Of a DNA stretch of 46,998 bases, positions 1 to 11,300 are shown piece after piece. The stretch is from positions 1-46,998 of the forward strand of contig JABANN010000254.1 of NCBI GenBank assembly GCA_013115125.1, in the 5' to 3' direction. Numbering within the stretch: position 1 is the first letter of the stretch; each line of letters begins with the position of its first letter. This stretch comes from Perkinsus olseni (taxonomy: Eukaryota > Perkinsozoa > Perkinsida). The notes under the pieces were generated by a model, which saw only the letters and a list, made by a program, of their open reading frames with translations, did no database searches and was not told where the DNA came from. The position numbers and the translations under genes are program-made.

Positions 1-790
1 TTGATTTATCCCATACCCCCTTCGAGCCAGAAGTTTCCGGCGACCCCTCTGTGGTCCACATCGTGTTGATTCCCGCGGTGAGTGGTTTACTGAGGTTCTC
101 CTTAGCCCGGTCCTCAGCTGATACGAGGGTTAACCAAGCTAATACGATAGGAAAAAAGCATGACATGATGAGTTTGATAAACTGCACTCGGCCAGGGTAG
201 CTCCTTCCCGATATGTGACAAACTCAACGGCAAGAAGGTCTTGAGCGCACCCATAACCTCTTCGATCTCAACGAAAGCGAATATCTGGAATACCTGATAC
301 GTTCAATGAGCGAAGCAAGAGCTACACCGTCCGCATAGCAGCTCTTCTTTGACTGACGCATCTACACAGACGTAGTGGTAGGCGAAGAAGTCTTGTAGCG
401 ACCCACATAACTGAGCCTCGTACGCATTACCACGTCCGTACAAAGAACCGACCTATCACCATTACTGACGGGTGGTGGTCTCTCAATTTACTCCGCCGGT
501 GGAGAAGCAGTTATGAGATACGTACGGTCCTCACAGCCACTCTGCGGTATGTGCATTCGGTGGTGACAATCAGGGTTTAGTCCCATTGTTTTGATTAGAA
601 CCAGGTGTGCACGGGGTGAGCACGGTGCTGGACGTCCGCTTGTTACTGGAGAGATTCAGCAGCTAACAGACGCCTATCGAACCACCACACTTGCCTCTGA
701 TTCTTCGACAATGTAGTCAGCCTCAGATTCTGATTCGTCACTTCGGACAGCGCAGTCCTATTAAGCGACGTGAATGGTTCATGAGTGTGT
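1..790 (-). CDS. Unidentified gene fragments, 5' portion; runs off the window
   Basis: No long open frame exists here, but the minus strand carries several protein-like stretches joined by plausible short introns. An ATG at 586-584 in a good start context (AAAACAATGG) opens MGLNPDCHHRMHIPQSG and ends near 492 at a GTAAATTG donor. A second stretch at about 452-330 reads GRGNAYEAQLCGSL then FFAYHYVCVDAS. A third at about 300-150 reads QVFQIFAFVEIEEVMG. An acidic piece (SDESESEADYIVEESEAS) at about 755-695 could be an earlier exon, which would move the true start upstream. The phases of the first two pieces do not join cleanly with the obvious splice sites, so the model is incomplete. I recognise no family. 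The assignment rests only on open frames with natural composition and splice-like borders. Confidence 0.35.
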
Positions 791-961
791 ATGATCATCT
801 ATGCTGAACCTCCAGGGCTTCGCTCGATCGTGAGGGCCACCACTGTGAAGGTGATGGAGGGGCAGTCTCAATGACGTCCAACGACTGACAGCAGGATCAG
901 GATGTCTCGTTAGAAGCTCCCAATACGTGTGCTTGACAACAGCAGTAGCAGCAGTCTCGCA

Positions 962-1114
962 ATGGAATTTACTCGCTCGATTCTCTTCGTCGCACTGGTG
1001 ATGGCCGTTTGGGTTACTTCTACGACTGGTAGAGATGGGCTGAGTGCCTCAAGAATTCCCCGGCTCTCGCGGCAAGCAGAGACGCTGGCTATTCAAGGCA
1101 TGGTGACGGCTTAA
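962..1114 (+). CDS. Possible small secreted protein or signal-peptide exon
   Basis: A short frame beginning at the ATG at 962 reads MEFTRSILFVALVMAVWV then TSTTG. That is a textbook signal-peptide shape: a charged n-region, a hydrophobic h-region and a small-residue cleavage site. About 27 further residues follow before a stop. An in-frame ATG at 929 adds a serine-rich prefix and is less likely to be the start. It lies in the roughly 500-bp gap between the leftmost minus-strand gene and WDR75, in the same direction as WDR75. It may be a small secreted peptide, a first exon whose partner I could not find, or chance. The frame runs into the tRNA-like stretch that follows, which weakens the case. 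Confidence 0.25.
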   Translation: MEFTRSILFVALVMAVWVTSTTGRDGLSASRIPRLSRQAETLAIQGMVTA

Positions 1115-1172
1115 GCGAATTTCCCGGTGCGTCCGGTAAACGTCCGGTGCGGGGTTCGAACCCGAGACCTGA
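1085..1172 (+). other. tRNA-like sequence with a perfect B box; possible SINE remnant
   Basis: This stretch contains a perfect RNA polymerase III B-box/T-loop core (GGTTCGAACCC, 1153-1163). Upstream is an A-box-like segment (ATGGTGACGGCTTAAGCG) at a tRNA-like distance. The acceptor and T-stems do not pair, so it is not a functional tRNA. A second degenerate tRNA-like element at 23883-23960 has a similar order: a GCGTCCG block, the B box, then an A-C-rich segment ending in CATTT. This suggests, weakly, two remnants of one tRNA-derived SINE family. Confidence 0.3.
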
Positions 1173-1298
1173 CCATTTCGTGGCGCGTGACGGCGGCCAG
1201 CCAGCAAACCATCAACCATTACAGACGGGTCCACCTTGTTCATCGCATTAGACGTATCTGTTTGTTGTTATTGTATGAGTCCTGCGACGGGCGTCTCA

Positions 1299-4200
1299 AT
1301 GAAGCCCCAGAAGGTGGATTTTGCCGACGTCCCATCCCTACGGGCAGAGATCATATCGGGAGACCTTTCTAAAGTGAAGCCAGTGTTCTCTCGGGACAGC
1401 AAGTAAACAGCAGACTTGAGGTCAGTTGGTGACTGCCGTTTCCCCTAGGTTCCTCTACTGCGGTAGTGGGAAGGAGATCCTTAAATACAGCGTCAGTGCT
1501 GAACGATTGGTATCAGTATTGTGTGGCCACGAGGATGCCGTCACTGGCCTGTGCCTCAATTCCGATGGCGACTTAGTCAGTAAGTCTATTCCCCCCCTAG
1601 GAAGCCCTTTACTCACATTTGAACTAGGTTGCAGTTTGGATGGTACTATTCGGGATTGGAAGGGGGACGTGTGCTCGAAGGTCCACCAACTAAACAAGCC
1701 AATCCGCTTCATGGACACTGATAAGGCGGGGAATGTCTGGTACTACATAAAGGCACCCATAGCCCTCCGCAAGACCTCTCCGAACTAGGTATGTAGTACT
1801 GGAGGCTGAGGGAGCCACTCCAGCCTACCCTAAGGGTACCCTTTGTGAGTTCGACATATCCACTGGCAAAGTGTAGTACAGTGGGGTCATGGGCAGGATG
1901 CTACGATGAAAATCTTCGGCAGATACGCTCACGTTTATGCGGGTTGCATTCATGCTATGCAAGTGTCCCCTTCTGGTCGCTTCGCCGCCGCTATTGTAAG
2001 CGAACGAGCTGTCAATGGCTCCCTTGTAGCGGCCTTTTAGGTCGGGGGTCATGCTGGACGCTTGTTGGTCAACTGCCGTAGTGAGAAGGTCACCAGGGAA
2101 TGGCGACAACCGCTGCGAGGATCTACTCACAACAGGCTCACTGTAAGGATAAGACAGACGGTGCTGGTGACGGTTACTGCTCTATAGGCCTTGGCCGTCC
2201 ACCCTTCGGATGACCACGTCGCCACAGGTGATCAGAACGGCCGAATCAGGAGATGGTAGTAATGGTGTGGCTTCAATACTTAGCCTAATGACCCACGTAG
2301 GTATGTCTTCTCGGGTGAGGGCAATAGGTCTCTCGTGGGCCCCGGAGAGCGGGAAGCTGTGAAGAGCGAACAACACTGGCACTGTACGTCCGTTAAAGGC
2401 CTGGTCTTCGCCGGAGCCAGCGATGTCCTCATATCGGTCGCTGGGGAAGCGGTAGTCTATAGAGGCCCCTTATCAGCTTCCACAGTCCTTCTTGTCTAGG
2501 TTCTGTGCCAATGGACATCACCGTCTCAGAGGCACCCGGGAGTGCTGCCCCGTATAGCCCGCAGTGGGGCTGCTCAGATGGCGGTTGGTCCAGCTAAACA
2601 GGGTCTCGTGGCTGTCATTGGCAAGGGCAACTCCGTGTCGGTCGTCGATGTTAATAACAATCAACTGTAGTACTGGGTGGAGCTGCAGGTTGATAAAGAC
2701 AGGGTTCTGTAGGAAATGTACGCTTTACGGTATGGCCACTACTGAGGCTGCTGCTGTGGACGAAGGGAATAGGAAGACTAAGAAGATCGATTCCCTTGCG
2801 ACAGAAGGGGCGTCGACAGCATCATCTAGCTCTGGTTGCTATCTTACACCGTTGGAGGACAACACCGTCCTTGTTAGCTCACCAGCTTTCACGGATGTAC
2901 AGGTAGTGTAGCGGGCATGTCCTATGGCTCTACTCGGGAAGATGGTGGGTTCTATTCCTACGGCTGACGTTTTCGGCTATCTACATTGACGACGCTCTTG
3001 CAAGGTATTCGATGCAGTGGAGCTCCGCTTGGCTGACGAGATCGTCCCTTTGGTTGCCCGTAACTTCGTTACCACAGCCTGGCAAACTGGCAGCAAGTCT
3101 GCGATACCGGCTGCCCCCTGGGTACTCTCACCGACCGCCTCAGCACGGCCATTGTGTTGTCCCTCATCAGGTGGTCTCAACTAGTAGTGGAAGCTCTGAC
3201 GGGTCCTGGCTGGTGGGCGCTCTCCATCGCCCTAGTGCCGTCGACGGGGAAGGGGACGAGACTCTGTTGAAATTTTGGGATAGGAAAGCCAACAGGCTCC
3301 ACACTGTAGTGAAGCTGCGAGGGAAGCCTGCCAAGCGGACCGCTATCACGCTTAGGTCTGCGTGTCACCGCATAACGATCGTATCACCGCCTTATTACCT
3401 GTAAAGCGGAAGTTACCTCATACTGCTGCCGATGGATCCGAATCTGAACAACTCTTCGCCTCAGCTTCTAGGGACGGTGAGTTCGTCGCCTTCCACCTCC
3501 CTCGCTCACTGTGACATCAGGAACCGTCTCTGTGTGGGGCTTGACGACAGTAGACGAGAAGGCCGGCAATAGCGGTAGTAGATGGGAGCTCAGGGCCTCC
3601 CTGGGATGGAGAGGCCATACCACCCCTCAAGCTATGACCTGTGATGAGGAAGGCTCGGTAGGGTTGCCGCTGCCTGCTTCGTGCCTGCCACGTTGCATGC
3701 ACTGCAGGTCTTGGTAGCAGCATTTGGGAACTATGTAACGATATGGTCTCTTGATAACTATACTGAGTTGACCGCTGGCCGAATCGTAAGTGATGGGGTT
3801 CTGCCCCCCCTGACGCTCATATTCGATGGCATTCTCAGCATCTCCCTATGGAAGTGAAGGGAGTGCATCTTCATGGCACTCGGTTGTATTGTCTAACAAC
3901 ATCCAAACATGGTAGTAGTCGAAGGGTTGTTGATCTCTCTGCCGCCGTCAATCTATCGCTTCAGCTTCCCTACTGTCGTCGGTGGATCTCCTCACTCTGA
4001 AGACCACCAAGACCATCACCTTCCACGGGAAGGCAACCGGCCTCTCAGCACAGATAGGCCAGGAGAAGATGTTCGTCACGTGCCCTCGCAAGGTGGGGTG
4101 ATGAGGAGGCCCGCGCTGTTCCCACGGCCTTCGTTATCAGGTCCTCTGCTTCTCTGCACCATCCTTGAAGCTCATTTCAAGTGTCCCTCTTCCCGCACCT

Positions 4201-4733
4201 GCAGTCAGCTCCTGTGTTCTCTCTACCGGTCTCGTCATAGTATGGGAGCAATCGGGAAAGGTAGTCTAACCAACCGTTCTCTTAGCGGCAGCATCGTGGC
4301 AGTGGTAGGTCCTGAAGCTTGATCCCGACTCCCCAGTAGAGGGTCTTACTAAGATCAATGCAGCGATGCATGTTGATTATGTGCCCAGTATGGAGGAGGC
4401 GGCCGAGGACAGCAGGATGATAGTAGACGAGCAGAGGGATGACGAGGAGGAGGAAGAGGGGATTGAGGACCTCATTGAAGCTATGGACCAGTGGAACCTT
4501 GCAGATGAAAAGCTCAAGAATGTCAATGTGGTAATTTCCGGGCGCGCGGTAGAGCCTTAGGTTACCGTTCTCTTGCTCAGATGAGCGCATTGAACAGCCT
4601 TGTGGAGCCGACCGCACCCTCTCACGTCTGCCCCATGCCCTCCAAGCTCCTCCCAGATCTCCTGGACCGGATATTCGAGGTCTCTCGAGCAGGAGTTGGC
4701 AGTGGTGGTCACCGCAGGAACTTCGCCTCGTAA
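1299..4733 (+). CDS. WDR75/UTP17-like WD40 protein, 18S rRNA processing
   Basis: This is a multi-exon WD40-repeat protein resembling WDR75 (yeast Utp17/Nan1), a subunit of the t-UTP complex of the nucleolar small-subunit processome, which acts on pre-rRNA transcription and early 18S processing. Confident exons are 1299-1402 (MKPQKVDFADVPSLR, then VKPVFSRDSK), 1449-1579 (FLYCGSGKEILKYS, CGHEDAVTGLCLN), 1628-1739 (SCSLDGTIRDW) and 1789 onward (VLEAEGATPAYPKG). Introns are 1403-1448, 1580-1627 and 1740-1788, with clean GT-AG ends. Later blade-like pieces include FASASRDGEFVAFHL (about 3450-3500) and AAFGNYVTIWSL (about 3715-3765). A D/E-rich segment near 4380-4530 precedes the last intron (4531-4580). 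The last exon (4581-4733) has PSHVCPMPSKLLPDLLD, like the family's conserved C-terminal block. Middle exons are not fully traced. The family call is strong from the first blades and the C-terminus. Confidence 0.8.
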
Positions 4734-4946
4734 CGCCACCTTTCACGTACATAACAACAACAGGCTGATGCCGACTGGATGATGACATCATCATTATTGA
4801 ACACCGACGATCATCCACACTTTACCACGTCCTTCCAGTTTCCTATTCGAGAGTCTTCCGCTGTTGTGCTCTAAAAAAGGGAAGGATATTATCAATGGTG
4901 CTAGTGGGTCCCCATGCTGCCTGTTGAGGCTTCCTGAGCGCTCCTC

Positions 4947-6077
4947 ATGGTGATAGAGGTGTCGCAAGTGGATGCGTTCGGCAGCTACTTGAAGGGCCAG
5001 TTTGGGAGCCTGAAGGAGGTTTTGAAGGCGATGGACACTACCAGTACAGGGTAATACAGAGGTGGTGGGGAAGGCGGTTTGCTATCATCATCGTGGACAG
5101 TACCGTATCCTGTATCGAGTTCATAGACTACTGCTGCCATGAGCTGCATTACTTCGCGTCGCGAGCTGAGGCCTCCGCGATGTTTCTAACGCTGGTGGGG
5201 CGGCAGAAAGGGAGAGGCAGGAGACGATCAGGCGTGCTCTGTGAGAGAGAAGTATTCGTGGCTATCTCGTAGGCCTTAGTTGTGTAGATACCGACTATCC
5301 TGATGTTGATGCCCTTTTCGGTGTCACCATTGGGGAAGCTGGTCCGCCTGGGTCTGCAGTGATGGAGGGTTCAAGTGAGAGTTTGGAGGGGAGGGAGGAT
5401 CAGGACCCTGGAGGGCGGGGGTTATCATTTGGAAGGGAAGATTCAGAAGAGAATGAAGGCACTTGTCGAGATGATGAGCATGGGGAGCATGCAGGGGACG
5501 AACTGGGGCTCTCCACAGCCGCACAGGCAGACCGCGACAGAAGCTCGTGCAGTCACAACGTCGACAAGGTGCTACAAACGAACTGGCCTCTGGGTTTATT
5601 CCTGGGTGATGGTCAGGGTTGCAGCCCCAGCCCTGCAGATGGCCAGCTTCTCCCAATCCCTCCGAGAGTCACGGCATCAATTTCTTTCTCCTCAGCTCGG
5701 TCACAGCAACGGGTTATCAGAGCCCACTCTGACAAGCGTCATAGTCAGTGTGGCCTCGAGAGAAGAAAAGGATCGAGCATGAACCCGACTGCCGTTGGGA
5801 ATGCTAGTCATCAATCGCTTGCCGCCACTGACCGGTCCAGGTGGGGCCATTGCATCTGTACTCGCGTACAGCCCTTTCTGGCCACTCTAGGCTGCATGGA
5901 GGCTCCGCAGCTCTAGGCAGTGGATCCGAGGCTCCCCTAAGTAGGACTCTTCTGGATGATGCATCATTGACTGGCCACTGCCTTGGATCTGCCTCGGGAG
6001 AGAGGCGTTGGGAGGATATCGAAGACCCTATACTTCGGGACTTCCTCAAGTATCCTCTTTCAAAGCCACTCTACTGA
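4947..6077 (+). CDS. Degenerate EF-hand-containing protein
   Basis: Exon 1 (4947-5050) begins MVIEVSQVDAFGSYLKG, and after a clean 50-nt intron (5051-5100) exon 2 continues SCIEFIDYCCHELHYFASR. Joined, they give one EF-hand helix-loop-helix whose loop is D-T-T-S-T-G-T-V-S-C-I-E. The Asp at position 1, Gly at 6, hydrophobic at 8 and Glu at 12 are kept, but the other metal ligands are Thr or Ser, so calcium binding is doubtful. A later piece from about 5287 (DYPDVDALFGVTIGEAG) runs into a Glu/Gly-rich and then Ser-rich tail, ending perhaps with DPILRDFLKYPLSKPLY at 6077. Long calmodulin-like proteins with such helices are common in alveolates. The tail exons are uncertain and the function is unknown. 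Confidence 0.5.
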
Positions 6078-6299
6078 CGATAGGGCCGTTAGTTACTCTC
6101 GAGCCGCCAGCGATCGTCTCCGAGACCTGGGTGGGCGGCGGCCACTTCCTCCACGGTGAAGTTGACACTACTGGGTAGTAGTGCCTCAGCTGCATGCTGT
6201 TAGGGTGGTTGTTCATTTCGCAGTGGTCGATGGGTTGCGTTGAAGTGTCTATACTCAGTCGGGCATATCTTCTGACCCCGACCTCAGAGCTTGTCCGCT

Positions 6300-8216
6300 A
6301 TGCTGCGCCATGCATTTTCTAAGGGGGCTATACGGCTGTCAGCTGCTGCTACTACTGCAGCTGCAACATCCCTGAAAAGGACTGCTTTGTAAGAGCTTCT
6401 CCCCGATACTTATAGGGAGTGTTAAACTAGGTACGACTTCCACCTAGCGCATGGAGGGAAGATGGTGGACTTTGCCGGCTGGAGTATGCCTGTCCAGTAT
6501 AAGGATACCGGCATCATCACTAGCTGCCTTCATACACGGTAGTCTTACGATGGCAGCTTTTCACACGGTATTATGTTCATCAGGGCCGACGCTTCTCTGT
6601 TTGATGTCTCTCACATGGGACAGCTACGGGTCTACGGCAAGGACAGGGTGCGCTTTATGGAGTCCCTTACAGTGGGGGACTTGCAGATCCTAAAACCAGG
6701 GGAAGGTGGGTGGGGGAGTATACGCTGTAGTATCGTAGTCTTCTTATCCTAGTAGTGGTGGTGATGCACACGAGCCGGTCTACGGGCGCGTAGCCTGAAA
6801 CGGACTGATAGAACATCGGCCCAACTGGTCATTCCGAATGACCATTTGAGTCTCAGACAGAATTAGGTCGGTATGACCGAATGGCTTAAGTGATTATATC
6901 AACCTAATTCTGTCTCGGTTGATCGCGGCATGATAGACCGTTCGATTGGATTCCCGCGGCGCACTCTATGTACTACTCGGTGCGATAGTGTGGTCGTGTC
7001 AGGTAGACTCACCCTCCTCACAACGCCTCAGTCCACCATCATAGACGATACAGTAATATGCAATGAAGGCGATCATCTCTATGTCGTCCTAAATGCCAGC
7101 AACACTGATAAGGATATGAAACATATAGTAATAGCAGCGACCTGTCACACCCTGGCTACTGCCGCCCTCCCTTCATTCAGGAGAGAGCTCTGGAGGACTT
7201 TGACGGTGATGTGAGCCTAGAGCCGCATCCTGAGGCCTCGCTGATAGCCCTACAGGGCCCCAAGGCGATGGAGGTACTTCAACCTATGCTGGCTGAGGAC
7301 CTCACCAAGGTACTACTCACAGTAGTGCAGACCCGTTGCAGCCGGCGTACCGTAGGTGCCGTTTATGGTGTCCTTCGCTACTACGGTCAATGGTGTACCT
7401 AATGTTACCGTCACGCGGTGTGGATATACTGGGGAGGACGGCTTCGAGCTGTCCATCCCAACCTCGCACGGCGTCAACGCTATAGCGGATAAAATGCTAG
7501 AGAATGAGGTCATTGGGCTCTGCTGTGTAGCACAGTGACGATGGTCGGTCCAGTCAGGCGGTCCTCCCGGCAGGATTGGGGGCGAGGGACACACTCCGTA
7601 TTGAGGCGGGCCTGTGTCTCTACGGTCATGACATATCTGAGACAACTACTGGTGAGGATGCATTGGGGTGGAGCTCCCTGGGAATCTAGGTCTTCTGTTA
7701 GTCGCCGAGGCATCACTGGCTTGGACGGTGTCGAAGCGCCGTCGCACTGAGGCCAACTTTCCGGGAGCTGACATCTTCTTGAGGCAAGTGAAGAAAGGTA
7801 GGCCACTGATACATCTCCTCGGTCTGTGCCTGGTTAGGGTCTCTTGTAGGTGGAGTTGATCGGAAGCGGGTGGGACTGTTGGTAACGGGTCCGCCTGCTA
7901 GAGAGGGGAGCCTGATACTTGATACTGAAGGGAATAAGGTACGTCGTCTATTGCATGCTTCGAGCCAGGATATCATCGCCCGTATCATCAGATTGGAGAG
8001 GTCACCTCGGGGACCTTCAGCCCAACCCTCAATCGTCCAGTTGCCATGGGGTATGTCAGCACTGCCTACAGTAAGAGTGATACAGTAGTGCAGACCGAGG
8101 TTAGGAAGAAGATCAACGAAGCGACAGTAAGTCTGTGATGGTCGTGATGACCAGCCAGTCGTCGTCATCAGGTCACTAAGATGCCATTTGTTGAGGCCAA
8201 TTACTACAAGGTATAG
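6300..8216 (+). CDS. GCVT: Glycine cleavage system T-protein (aminomethyltransferase)
   Basis: This enzyme takes the aminomethyl group from lipoylated H-protein and passes the methylene to tetrahydrofolate, releasing ammonia, in the mitochondrial glycine cleavage complex. The start at 6300 gives [17 protein letters not shown], a basic, Ala-rich mitochondrial presequence. Family blocks follow in order: [38 protein letters not shown] holding the expected catalytic Asp, [22 protein letters not shown] (about 7415-7450), [13 protein letters not shown], and the C-terminal [13 protein letters not shown]. The last intron is 8127-8171 and the last exon 8172-8216, ending in TAG. The intron at 6706-7002 is 297 nt, far longer than its neighbours, and carries inverted repeats. 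Several internal exons are short and I did not place every border. The identity is secure. Confidence 0.92.
6827..6915. repeat. Nested inverted repeats inside a GCVT intron
   Basis: Two perfect hairpins lie side by side in the 297-nt intron 6706-7002. The first is GGTCATT-CCG-AATGACC at 6827-6843, with a 7-bp stem and a 3-nt loop. The second has 14-bp arms, AGACAGAATTAGGT at 6855-6868 and its exact reverse complement at 6902-6915. Inside its 33-nt loop is a smaller stem, CGGT-ATG-ACCG. The loop segment TGACCGAATGGCTTAAG also resembles a polymerase III A box. It could be a small foldback (MITE-like) insertion, a structured intronic RNA, or both. Confidence 0.8.
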
Positions 8217-8350
8217 CTCGCCCGATACCGCTCCTTCACCTCATTTGGCTGATGGTATTTTTCAAGTCTTGGTTTCACGAATGCATCCTCACCCGCGTTG
8301 TTGATCACAGGGCTCGATCGCTTCACCGATGTTGTAGTTTTTTCTGCTCA

Positions 8351-11300
8351 ATGTTATCCCGGTTTTTCGGGGAGGACTCACAGGGTGAGGGTCACCAACA
8401 TCCCCAGCATCAGCAGCAGCCGCATCATCCAGCAGGTTCCCAGGAGGGGAGGGACGGAGGCTTGCAGCGATCTGCAGGTGGGGAGATGCGATGGTCCGTC
8501 GTACTTCCACTGCTGAGTTCATGTCAGAGTCGATCGAGTCAGCGGGAGACTGGCGTAGCGAGGAGCTTCAGGATATGCAGATGAAGCTGGACTCGGCGAT
8601 GGAACGGTTGAATAGAGGTAGGACTTCCTGCCATGGGGGCGCTGTCTGTTGTGAGGACGGTTTGTCAGAATCGACCCTGGCGGATCAGCTGAGAGCTGCC
8701 TTGTCCAATAAGGAAGGGGAAGCTGAGCAATTACAGCAGACTGTCCAGATGCTGCAGACGGTAGGCGCCGAGGCAGGGAAGGTGGCAGCGCGGTTGAGTT
8801 ACTCCTCATGTAGGAAAACAACCGACTGAGTACTAATCCAGTAGATGATGGTGATGTTAAGAAGTTGAGGAATAGGGTAGAGGAGCAGGAGGCGAAGGTG
8901 ATAGGGAGGAGGGAGGCTAGCACAGCCACGGCTCCACGTTGTGTTGGCCGCTCTAGAACAGTGCTCGTTCCGCTGTTGTTTTATTGCTGTTATTGAGACA
9001 TGGCAAGAGGGCCAGTATCGAAAACAGCGCTCCCTACTGAGGGGGCAAAGGCGACGTCTTGTCAGATCACAGCCCTGCAATCAGCCTTGGAGGAGGCTCA
9101 TACTGTTAAGGAGCCGCAGCCTTCCCAGGCCCAGCAGAATAAGGAGGAAGATCAGGGCCTTCGGGAGGAGCTGGGCCAATTAAAAAATACCGTAGGCAAA
9201 TACCAAGCGGAGCTGCAGAGGAGAGAGGTAGTGGAAACGGAGGCGTCAGGGTGATTCAGCCACGGTGACTCAGGGGGAGAACTCAGAGTTGCGGGACCGG
9301 CTGGCGGAGGCTCAGCGGGCTGAGGAGGACCAACGTAAGGTTCATGACAGTACCATCGTCTCTCGGCAGATCAAATAGGTAGTACTGTTAGATAAGGACT
9401 TGGCCGGGCAAGTTAGTGCAGCGGAGAAGACCGTGGAAGAGCTGCGACAGGAGCTGCAGGAGGCCCACCGAGCTCAAGTGAGTTGGGAATGGAGCGGTAG
9501 GTTGTGCGACGCGGCTATTAGGCGGCTGCTGCTGAGAAGTATGAGGCACGTATCGAAGAGTTGGAGAGGGCTAATTCTCCCAAGCGGGAAGATGTAGTAT
9601 AGGACGGCGCAGTGCCAGTAGGGTCGCCATTTCGGTTGGTCTTAGGGATCGTCGATGGCATCGAGTTACGAGGTCGTCGACTTGGAGCCATCCGCGGGGC
9701 AGCATAGCGATAATACCCCTCTACAGGAGCCTACTACCGAGGCATCGAGGATGGCTGAGGAGGATAAGGTCAGCACAACTACTACTGGGGTGTCCTGCGC
9801 TATCCTCGGTTTTAATGATGCGTCCTCTACGCTGTGAGCTCAGGTCGCATCAGATCTGATCAGGGGTCTTGATTTTTGATGAGGACGATGATTCGGTTGT
9901 TAGGCTGCCTTGAGGGCAGAGTTGGCCGAACGAACAGAGAAGGTGGAGGAGCTGCAGAATAGTGTCGAGCAACTTCAACAGCAAGTGGAGGACATCACGG
10001 CACAGCTGAAAGGTAACGGCGGGCTTTGTTGTGGCTTGAAAGATGACGCTAGAGGTGTCAGAATCGGAGGCTGGTCGAGAGAGGACTCTCCAGGAGCTCT
10101 CAGAAGCAACACTCACCTTGAGAGACCAACAGAAGAATGCCGAAGAGGGGGAGGCTAGGGCCGGCGAGGAAGCGGTACTAGGCGGGCGAGGGTGGCGGTA
10201 GCACGACCCTTGATCTTCAGGAGTCTCTGCGACGAGAGCTCCAGGCTAAGGAGGCCACTTATAACGACCTGCTACAGAGAGTAGAGGCGCTGAGGGCACA
10301 GATAGAAGGACAGGCTAAGGAGCTTGTGTGTAGGCAGTCATCGCCAATAGCCACGCATGGGTAAAGGCTTTTGCTTCAGCAATGACCACCGATAAGGCAG
10401 CAGAGGACGTGAAGTACAAGGAGGAGATGGCTGGTCTCAAGGACCAATTACAGCAAGCCATCGGTCGCTCCAACCTCGCCGACGGCCTGGTACGTCCCGG
10501 CCTTCCACGGAGTTGGAGGATATTTCCCCCCTCGGTTTTAGGAAGAGGAGCTTTCGGACGCTCAAATGGCCCTGACCGAGGCCCAAGACCGGGAGGCTAC
10601 GCTGCGAGAGGCAGCTGAGAAGGCCAAGGCTGAGTAGGTGGTAAAGGTGAAAGTTGTCGAATCACGCTGGGACTGCTGCTCAGATCGTCCAAAGCCACAG
10701 CGGAATGTACGGAGCTGAAGGAAAAGATCAACACTCTACAGTCCAGTCTAGCGACCTCTAATCATCAGGTAGGGGCTCGAACACTTTCCATCATCCCCTT
10801 CTTGTCGGCATGGTTGTCATGATGACTCCCTGTAACACGAGTCGTGATGTTATAGCAGATGCGTGCTCCTCACTGTTAATGACCATTTTCTCATTCCTTC
10901 GGCTGCGGGCCAATCGTACCATTCTGTGTTCGATAGCAAGTCCTACTCGGAGTCTTCCCTCGGGGCCCTGTGGAAGCCATTAGTAGTCAATGCTTGACAG
11001 GCTGAGGAGTATGAGAAGTCGGCTGCGGACGTGCAAGCCAGCGTCAATGCTCTGAAGGATCAAGTTGCCAAGGCCGAGGAGCAGAAGGAGGCAGAGAGGC
11101 AGCGGGCAGATACCACGCGAAGTGAACTGGAGGACACCGTAAGGGTCCCTGAGCGGAGGGTAGGTGCGACCACCGGCTCTTTCTTCAGAAGAAGCAGTTG
11201 GCTGAGCTGAAGGCTGGTAATGCCTCGAAGGACAAGGACATGGAGGGCCTCAGAGCACGGCTCGAGGAGATGCATGAGGAGTTCGCAGTAGGAGAAGCTG

